From an uncultured Eubacteriales bacterium (lineage in GTDB: Bacteria; Bacillota; Clostridia; Peptostreptococcales; Anaerovoracaceae), in the NCBI GenBank assembly GCA_902765035.1, contig CACWYF010000106.1, forward strand, positions 1 to 5,407: 5,407 nucleotides of DNA, written 5' to 3'. Of this stretch, positions 1-3,065 are shown piece by piece; position 1 is the first letter of the stretch, and every line of letters begins with the position of its first letter. The position numbers were made by a program, and so were the translations under genes. The notes beneath the pieces are model-generated. The model was not told where the DNA came from. It ran no database searches and saw only the letters and a list, made by a program, of their open reading frames with translations.

Positions 1-93
1 ACCTATCTTTTCAAGGGTAAAGCCCAATACGGGCTGTACTGGATTCTGTACAGTAATGGCGCAAAAAATAATAACTACCGGCTCAGCCGGTAG
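1..93 (+). CDS. Possible 3' end of an unrecognised gene (partial)
   Basis: Frame 1 is open from the window edge to a TAG at 91-93 and encodes 30 residues beginning TYLFKGKAQYGLYW. I do not recognise the protein. The last six codons and the stop lie inside the palindrome at 73-95, so the natural C-terminus may have been replaced by insertion-sequence-derived DNA. Frame 2 is also open here (to a TGA near 110), so this frame is not clearly favoured. Short hairpins at 21-35 and 34-53 could equally mark non-coding DNA. Confidence 0.25.
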   Translation, partial: TYLFKGKAQYGLYWILYSNGAKNNNYRLSR

Positions 94-101
94 TTTTACT
101 T
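67..101. repeat. 35-bp inverted repeat, left copy, with 23-bp palindrome
   Basis: Positions 67-101 are the exact reverse complement of 1560-1594. The core at 73-95 is itself a palindrome: 11-bp arms (AACTACCGGCT / AGCCGGTAGTT) around one base. The right copy is the terminal hairpin of the second insertion sequence, so this copy looks like the same type of right end on the minus strand but without a matching element body. The hairpin is followed by TTTT on the + strand and a longer T-rich tract on the - strand, so it could end transcription in both directions. Confidence 0.8.
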
Positions 102-116
102 GCGGCTTATGAGCCG

Positions 117-141
117 GTCGAGTGCGCAACGCGCACGAGAC
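117..141 (+). other. Left-end stem-loop with tandem G.A mismatches (IS copy 1)
   Basis: The outer stem GTC/GAC (117-119 with 139-141) is separated by a symmetric GA/GA internal loop (120-121 opposite 137-138) from a 6-bp inner stem GTGCGC/GCGCAC with loop AAC. Tandem sheared G.A pairs are a stable motif in both RNA and single-stranded DNA. The second element has the same design at 855-880, at the same place relative to its end hairpin. A linker AAATAAAC leads to the next hairpin. Confidence 0.55.
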
Positions 142-149
142 AAATAAAC

Positions 150-166
150 CACCCGCTATGCGGGTG
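150..166 (+). other. Left-end hairpin of IS copy 1
   Basis: A perfect 7-bp stem CACCCGC/GCGGGTG carries loop TAT. The equivalent hairpin of the second element (888-904) is identical except that pair C154:G162 becomes G892:C900, a compensatory change that supports selection on the fold. Its arms also match the right-end hairpin of the same element (812-830). Subterminal hairpins of this kind are the binding site of the Y1 transposase in the IS200/IS605 family; I infer that role here. Confidence 0.65.
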
Positions 167-186
167 CTCGTCGAAGGTTATACCAA

Positions 187-246
187 AACTCTCCCTCTTT
201 GGTACAATGAGAGTGTTCAAGCCTCAGTGTCCGAGAAAGGAGAGTT
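187..246 (+). promoter_or_regulatory. tnpA promoter inside a ribosome-site-sequestering structure (IS copy 1)
   Basis: AACTCTCC (187-194) pairs perfectly with GGAGAGTT (239-246), burying the Shine-Dalgarno GGAG (239-242) just before the ATG at 248. An inner stem joins 204-211 with 223-230 (one mismatch). An extended -10, TGGTACAAT (200-208), sits inside the structure, with no convincing -35. Transcription from it would begin near 214-216 and omit the left arm, so only read-through transcripts from outside could hide the ribosome site. IS200 is known to block translation of impinging transcripts by such a hairpin. Confidence 0.65.
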
Positions 247-247
247 G

Positions 248-700
248 ATGGCACAAAAGAATTACAGCCTCGCACATACAAAATGGATGTGCAAATATCA
301 CATAGTGTTCACGCCGAAATACAGACGGAAGATCATCTACAGTCAGTATCGAAAAGATCTTCAGGAATACATCAGAACACTTTGCAAATACAAAGGTGTG
401 GAGATTCTTGAAGGTCACATGATGCCGGATCATGTCCATCTGCTTGTGGCGATACCACCTAGGATCAGTGTATCAAGTTTCATGGGATATCTCAAGGGAA
501 AGAGTGCTCTGATGATGTTTGAGAAACATGGGAATCTGAAATACAAATTCGGAAACCGGCACTTCTGGTCAGAAGGGTATTATGTCAGCACGGTGGGATT
601 GAATGAAGAAATGATACGGAAATACATCCAAGACCAGGAAAAACATGATCAGGCTGTGGATAAACTCAGCGTGAAAGAATACGAAGACCCGTTTAAGTAA
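248..700 (+). CDS. tnpA: IS200-type Y1 (HUH) transposase TnpA
   Basis: This 150-residue protein, a normal length for the family, catalyses single-strand cleavage and rejoining at the element's ends through a covalent phosphotyrosine. The N-terminal block SLAHTKWMCKYHIVF (residues 7-21) is typical of IS200 proteins. The metal-binding HUH motif is H62-V-H64 in PDHVHLL, and the likely nucleophile is Y126 in RKYIQDQ. The core GYLKGKSALM (80-89) and GNRHFW (102-107) are also conserved. The ATG at 248 is chosen because GGAG lies 5 nt upstream and family homology begins there; the frame is open back to 122, but that stretch encodes the structured left end. No disruption is visible, so it is probably functional. 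The protein is about half identical by eye to the second transposase, so the two elements are distinct types rather than a recent duplication. Confidence 0.93.
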   Translation: MAQKNYSLAHTKWMCKYHIVFTPKYRRKIIYSQYRKDLQEYIRTLCKYKGVEILEGHMMPDHVHLLVAIPPRISVSSFMGYLKGKSALMMFEKHGNLKYKFGNRHFWSEGYYVSTVGLNEEMIRKYIQDQEKHDQAVDKLSVKEYEDPFK

Positions 701-830
701 AGCCCTTTAGGGCTTGCCAAAGAGACAAGGACACTGAGGACCTTGAACAAAGTGAAAGGCCCGCGTCTTTAGGCGCGGGTCAGTGTTGGGGGCTTACAGC
801 CCCAGTTCGAACCACCCGTTTTACGGGTGG
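700..830 (+). other. Structured right end / 3' UTR of IS copy 1
   Basis: Four hairpins follow the gene: 700-715 (AAGCCCT/AGGGCTT, touching the stop codon), 760-779 (CCCGCG/CGCGGG plus two inner pairs, loop TTTA), 789-803 (GGGGCT/AGCCCC, loop TAC) and the terminal 812-830 (CCACCCGT/ACGGGTGG, loop TTT). Between the first and second, 729-749 is complementary to 214-232 in the left end. The same order of parts is seen after the second transposase. This could be a structured 3' UTR, single-stranded transposition DNA, or a separate right-end RNA; the sequence does not decide. Confidence 0.6.
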
Positions 831-854
831 CACCGATTGTACACTTTAGTGGAG

Positions 855-880
855 GTTCCGAGGACGGTAGTCCGAGGAAC
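855..880 (+). other. Left-end stem-loop with tandem G.A mismatches (IS copy 2)
   Basis: The 5-bp outer stem GTTCC/GGAAC (855-859 with 876-880) is followed by a GA/GA symmetric mismatch (860-861 opposite 874-875) and then an inner GGAC/GTCC stem (862-865 with 870-873). The stem sequences differ completely from 117-141, while the G.A motif and position are preserved. A 7-nt A-rich linker (AAGAAAC) leads to the end hairpin at 888. Confidence 0.55.
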
Positions 881-887
881 AAGAAAC

Positions 888-904
888 CACCGGCTATGCC
901 GGTG
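888..904 (+). other. Left-end hairpin of IS copy 2
   Basis: A 7-bp stem CACCGGC/GCCGGTG carries loop TAT. It matches 150-166 except for one compensatory pair swap (C:G to G:C), and shares ACCGGC with the right-end hairpin at 1566-1588. It is probably the transposase recognition hairpin. Confidence 0.65.
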
Positions 905-933
905 CGCTTAAGCGTCTTTAGATCAAAGCAAAA

Positions 934-1000
934 AAATTACCTCAACGTGGTATGATGGACTTGGTCCGCCAACCAAACCATCATGACGAGGAGGTAATTT
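934..1000 (+). promoter_or_regulatory. tnpA promoter inside a ribosome-site-sequestering structure (IS copy 2)
   Basis: AAATTACCTC (934-943) pairs perfectly with GAGGTAATTT (991-1000), which ends at the base before the ATG and covers most of the Shine-Dalgarno GGAGG (990-994). Inner helices join 946-948 with 986-988, 952-958 with 978-984, and 961-965 with 972-976. An extended -10, TGGTATGAT (948-956), is embedded in the left half and has no clear -35. A transcript starting near 962-964 would lack the sequestering arm. The arrangement matches copy 1 and the known IS200 strategy of silencing read-through messages. Confidence 0.7.
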
Positions 1001-1468
1001 ATGAACGATAACAACAGTTTAGCACATACCACGTGGAATTGTAAGTATCACATTGTCTTCGCACCAAAGTATAGACGGAGAGTCATCTACGGTCAGATCA
1101 GGGAGGACATCGGAAAGATAATACGATTGCTCTGCGAAAGAAAAGGAATAACTATCATCGAAGCAGAACTGTGTCCTGACCATGTGCATATGCTCGTGGA
1201 GATACCGCCGAAGTACAGCGTTGCAGATATCGTCGGGTACATCAAGGGAAAGAGTTCTCTGATGATCTTTGACCGGCATGCCAACCTGAAATACAAATAT
1301 GGCAATAGACATTTCTGGTGCCGCGGGTACTATGTTGACACGGTCGGCAAGAACGCAAAGAAGATCGAAGAATACATCCGTCAGCAACTCCAGGAAGACA
1401 TCGCGGCGGATCAACTCACAATGAAGGAGTACATCGATCCGTTCACCGGAGAGAAAGTCAAGAGATGA
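1001..1468 (+). CDS. tnpA: IS200-type Y1 (HUH) transposase TnpA
   Basis: This 155-residue protein is very close in style to enterobacterial IS200 TnpA (SLAHTTWNCKYHIVFAPKYRR near the N-terminus, FWCRGYYVDTVGKN at 106-119). HUH is H61-V-H63 in PDHVHML, and the probable nucleophile is Y125 in EEYIRQQ. It works as a dimer in this family, with active sites built from the HUH of one chain and the Tyr helix of the other. The ATG is supported by GGAGG 6 nt upstream and by homology starting at residue 6. The frame is intact. Translation should depend on whether the message starts inside the 934-1000 structure. There is no tnpB, so this is an IS200-like rather than IS605-like element. Confidence 0.94.
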   Translation: MNDNNSLAHTTWNCKYHIVFAPKYRRRVIYGQIREDIGKIIRLLCERKGITIIEAELCPDHVHMLVEIPPKYSVADIVGYIKGKSSLMIFDRHANLKYKYGNRHFWCRGYYVDTVGKNAKKIEEYIRQQLQEDIAADQLTMKEYIDPFTGEKVKR

Positions 1469-1588
1469 GATCCTTTAGGATCGGTTGAGGAAAACGTGCG
1501 GTTGGCGGACCGTTCGACGAGTCTTAAGACTCGGCAGGTAAGGGGCCCTTGTAGGGCCAAAGTAAAACTACCGGCTGAGCCGGTAGTT
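1469..1588 (+). other. Structured right end / 3' UTR of IS copy 2
   Basis: The order of parts repeats that after copy 1. A hairpin directly follows the stop (1469-1482, GATCCT/AGGATC). A segment at 1500-1511 is perfectly complementary to 963-974. Then come a 16-bp perfect palindrome (1518-1533), a hairpin 1544-1558 (GGCCCT/AGGGCC, loop TGT) and the terminal 11-bp-arm palindrome 1566-1588. The repressor's reading frame is open through this stretch from a GTG at 1496 that has TGAGG 5 nt upstream. Confidence 0.6.
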
Positions 1589-1594
1589 ATTATT
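1560..1594. repeat. 35-bp inverted repeat, right copy (right end of IS copy 2)
   Basis: This is the exact reverse complement of 67-101, including flanks outside the 23-bp palindrome. The repeat stops at the base before the GTG of the repressor-like gene. It probably forms the outer edge of IS copy 2, and the hairpin may also hinder transcription into the downstream gene. Confidence 0.8.
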
Positions 1595-2287
1595 GTGAGT
1601 TTTCTTGATAAAATCGATGAATATTGTCGCCAGCACAATATGAAGCAGTCGCGGTTTGAGAGAGAATCCGGTCTGTCCAAGGGAATGATTTCCCGGTGGC
1701 GCAAGGGCACCAGACCAAGATACGACTCACTCCAGATCGCTGCAGACTATATGCAGATCTCTCTCAAGGATCTTATCAGCCAGGATGCTGCAGATATTTA
1801 CGGCAGCAAACCCGTACCGGACAGCTGGTCTGATGCCCCTGATGTGGTAAGGGACTCCGCGCTGAGATATATCCCTGTTTACAGATCCCCGGATTCAGTT
1901 GCGCATGACCCTGATCCCGCGGATATAGTAACGCATTTTGCGGTCCTTCCGGACAACACCCCCGATGCGGATAAGTGCTACGGTGTAATGATCACGGATT
2001 CAGGCATGTCACCGTACATAGAAGCCGGTGATGTTGTCATTATCAGAGCCGATAACGAACCGGCTTCAGAGGACATCGTCGTAGTATACTCTCCCGGAAC
2101 CGGCACCATATGCCGCAAGCTCGTAAGAGACGGGGATGCCGTCATCCTGCAGCCCTTCAACAGGCACTGCAACGCCATCGTATACAGGCAGGAAGAGCTC
2201 GATCTCCTTCCGGTCATCTTCAAGGGCAAAGTGATCGATATCATCCGTGACGTAAAAAGCTCTTCTGACAGCGTTCATGAACTGTAA
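1595..2287 (+). CDS. XRE-S24 repressor-like regulator, probably autoproteolysis-deficient
   Basis: From the GTG at 1595 this is a 230-residue protein with a LexA/CI-like plan. Residues about 2-60 form an XRE helix-turn-helix (QSRFERESGLSKGMISRW), followed by a linker and an S24 beta domain at about 92-220. The S24 landmarks align well (MSPYIEAGDVVII at 138-150; LVRDGD at 176-181; LQP at 185-187), but the nucleophile position before M138 is G137 (DSGM instead of GDSM), the Lys position is R174 (ICRKL instead of xVKRL), and no Ala-Gly is seen near residues 97-104. I infer a DNA-binding regulator that cannot self-cleave. The GTG is preferred because the domain starts at once, yet there is no ribosome site: the preceding bases belong to IS copy 2. 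A GTG at 1496 with TGAGG upstream would add 33 IS-encoded residues. The natural start and promoter may have been lost to the insertion. Its target genes are not visible. Confidence 0.85.
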   Translation: MSFLDKIDEYCRQHNMKQSRFERESGLSKGMISRWRKGTRPRYDSLQIAADYMQISLKDLISQDAADIYGSKPVPDSWSDAPDVVRDSALRYIPVYRSPDSVAHDPDPADIVTHFAVLPDNTPDADKCYGVMITDSGMSPYIEAGDVVIIRADNEPASEDIVVVYSPGTGTICRKLVRDGDAVILQPFNRHCNAIVYRQEELDLLPVIFKGKVIDIIRDVKSSSDSVHEL

Positions 2288-2290
2288 CTG

Positions 2291-2344
2291 AAAAGTGTGT
2301 CCTCACTGCCGCCTCACAGGCTTCAGTTGAAGACACACTTTTTT
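2291..2344. terminator. Bidirectional Rho-independent terminator
   Basis: AAAAGTGTGTC (2291-2301) pairs perfectly with GACACACTTTT (2332-2342), 11 bp, followed on the + strand by a T run to 2344. The intervening 30 nt fold further (2311-2314 with 2318-2321; 2305-2308 with 2324-2327). The 5' arm starts with AAAA, so the reverse strand also reads a hairpin followed by TTTT. It lies between convergent genes and probably serves both. Confidence 0.85.
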
Positions 2345-2385
2345 GCATTTATTCGATCCCGGCAGCCGCCGTACGATGAACGGAG

Positions 2386-2865
2386 CTAGTCCTCTACTCT
2401 GATGCTCTTCATTCTCTGATCTACGAGAGGCTTGTCCATTCTGTTTCTCCTGCTCATTACGATCTTATCTGCAACCTCCATTCCCTCTGTAACTCTTCCG
2501 AACGAAGCATACTGTCCGTCCAGATGAGGAGATGTTGTTGTCATGATGAAGAACTGTGATCCGCCTGAGTTAGGGTTCATCGCTCTTGCCATGGAGAGAA
2601 CGCCTCTCTCGTGCTTCAGATCATTTTTGAATCCGTTGGCTGTGAATTCTCCCGGAATAGTGTATCCCGGGCCGCCCATGCCTGTTCCCTCAGGACATCC
2701 GCCCTGGATCATGAATCCCGGAATGACTCTGTGGAAGATAAGGCCGTCATAGAATCCGCTGTTGGCGAGCTTCTCAAAATTCTCAACAGTCTTAGGTGCG
2801 ATATCTTCATAGAGTTCGCCCTTCATGATGCCGCCGTCTTCCATCTCGATAGTAAACTTCTTCAT
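2386..2865 (-). CDS. ppiB: Cyclophilin-type peptidyl-prolyl cis-trans isomerase
   Basis: This 159-residue single-domain cyclophilin has no signal peptide, so it is probably cytosolic and accelerates Xaa-Pro isomerisation during protein folding. The catalytic signature [13 protein letters not shown] (44-56) carries the essential Arg (R46) and Gln (Q54). Further active-site blocks are SMARA (91-95), SQFFI (103-107) and [10 protein letters not shown] (114-123). The residue equivalent to the cyclosporin-contacting Trp of human CypA appears to be H114, as in many bacterial forms with low drug affinity. The ATG at 2863-2865 is supported by GGAGGA about 9 nt upstream. The length is normal for the family. 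The gene follows the permease on the same strand but is separated by about 200 bp with strong secondary structure, so it probably has its own transcription. The symbol is by family and could cover a paralogue. Confidence 0.93.
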   Translation of the reverse strand: MKKFTIEMEDGGIMKGELYEDIAPKTVENFEKLANSGFYDGLIFHRVIPGFMIQGGCPEGTGMGGPGYTIPGEFTANGFKNDLKHERGVLSMARAMNPNSGGSQFFIMTTTSPHLDGQYASFGRVTEGMEVADKIVMSRRNRMDKPLVDQRMKSIRVED

Positions 2866-2904
2866 ATCCTTTATTCCTCCGTTGTTGTGTTATTAGCATG
2901 TATA

Positions 2905-3053
2905 AAGCGCGCGCAGTCAGATCCCTGCTGCTCGCGTCCTCGGAAGCACAGCCTTCTTTGCAGGTGCTCCCTGCGGACCAATCATAAGGGGGTATCGCTT
3001 GCGGTGGATTCCTTATGATGAATACTCCCATCAGGGACTGTCTGTGCGCGCTT
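2905..3053. other. Unassigned structured element (candidate RNA or leader) between permease and cyclophilin
   Basis: The ends 2905-2927 and 3032-3053 pair over about 22 positions: 20 Watson-Crick pairs, one G.T, one T.T and one bulged A. Inside are a second helix 2981-2989/3011-3019 (ATCATAAGG/CCTTATGAT, extended on the + strand by two G.U pairs) and an arm at about 2936-2978 with alternative pairings (GCAGG/CCTGC, or AGCAC/GTGCT). G.U pairs favour a + strand RNA (antisense to both neighbours), and an extended -10-like TGTTATTAG (2888-2896) precedes it; position favours a - strand cyclophilin leader. I do not recognise a known riboswitch. A 6S-type RNA is conceivable from size and long closing stem. 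There is no supported ORF here. Confidence 0.5.
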
Positions 3054-3065
3054 CCGTATGAACTA

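Larger units (their letters stand above)
100..842 (+). mobile_element. IS200-type insertion sequence, copy 1 (tnpA only)
   Basis: This single-gene element of about 740 bp is close to the roughly 700 bp expected for IS200. It is bounded by matching end hairpins: left at 150-166 (arms CACCCGC/GCGGGTG) and right at 812-830 (arms CCACCCGT/ACGGGTGG), both with 3-nt loops. Y1 transposases are known to recognise the same hairpin type at both ends and to move a single-stranded circle without terminal inverted repeats or target duplication. Exact ends are uncertain. I placed the left end after TTTTAC (94-99) and the right end before the second element, after TTGTAC (837-842), because such elements insert 3' of a short target motif. 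Confidence 0.7.
843..1594 (+). mobile_element. IS200-type insertion sequence, copy 2 (tnpA only)
   Basis: This second single-gene element of about 750 bp lies directly after the first in the same orientation. Its ends are defined by related hairpins: left 888-904 (CACCGGC/GCCGGTG) and right 1566-1588 (core TACCGGC/GCCGGTA). The ACCGGC stem differs from the ACCCG stem of copy 1, so each element has its own matched pair of ends. The right end abuts the GTG of the repressor-like gene at 1595. The left boundary is approximate. The 35 bp at the right end recur inverted at 67-101. Confidence 0.7.

Noticed and set aside
122..247. N-terminal extension of the first transposase to 122
   Set aside because: The open frame covers the structured left end; family homology and the GGAG ribosome site place the start at ATG 248.
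148..905. Repeated 20-bp hairpins as a CRISPR array or tRNA-like genes
   Set aside because: The copies are far apart, irregularly spaced and occupy equivalent positions in two insertion sequences; no cas gene or cloverleaf is visible.
1518..1533. 16-bp perfect palindrome as the operator of the downstream repressor
   Set aside because: It occupies the position of the second right-end hairpin of the IS, equivalent to 760-779 in copy 1, so IS structure explains it better.
67..1594. 35-bp inverted repeats as terminal repeats of a DDE-type transposon
   Set aside because: The only transposases are Y1/HUH enzymes, which use hairpin ends, and the repeat core is a self-palindrome typical of those ends.
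2905..3053. Spacer fold as a MITE
   Set aside because: The ends pair, but no target duplication flanks them and no transposase with such ends is seen.
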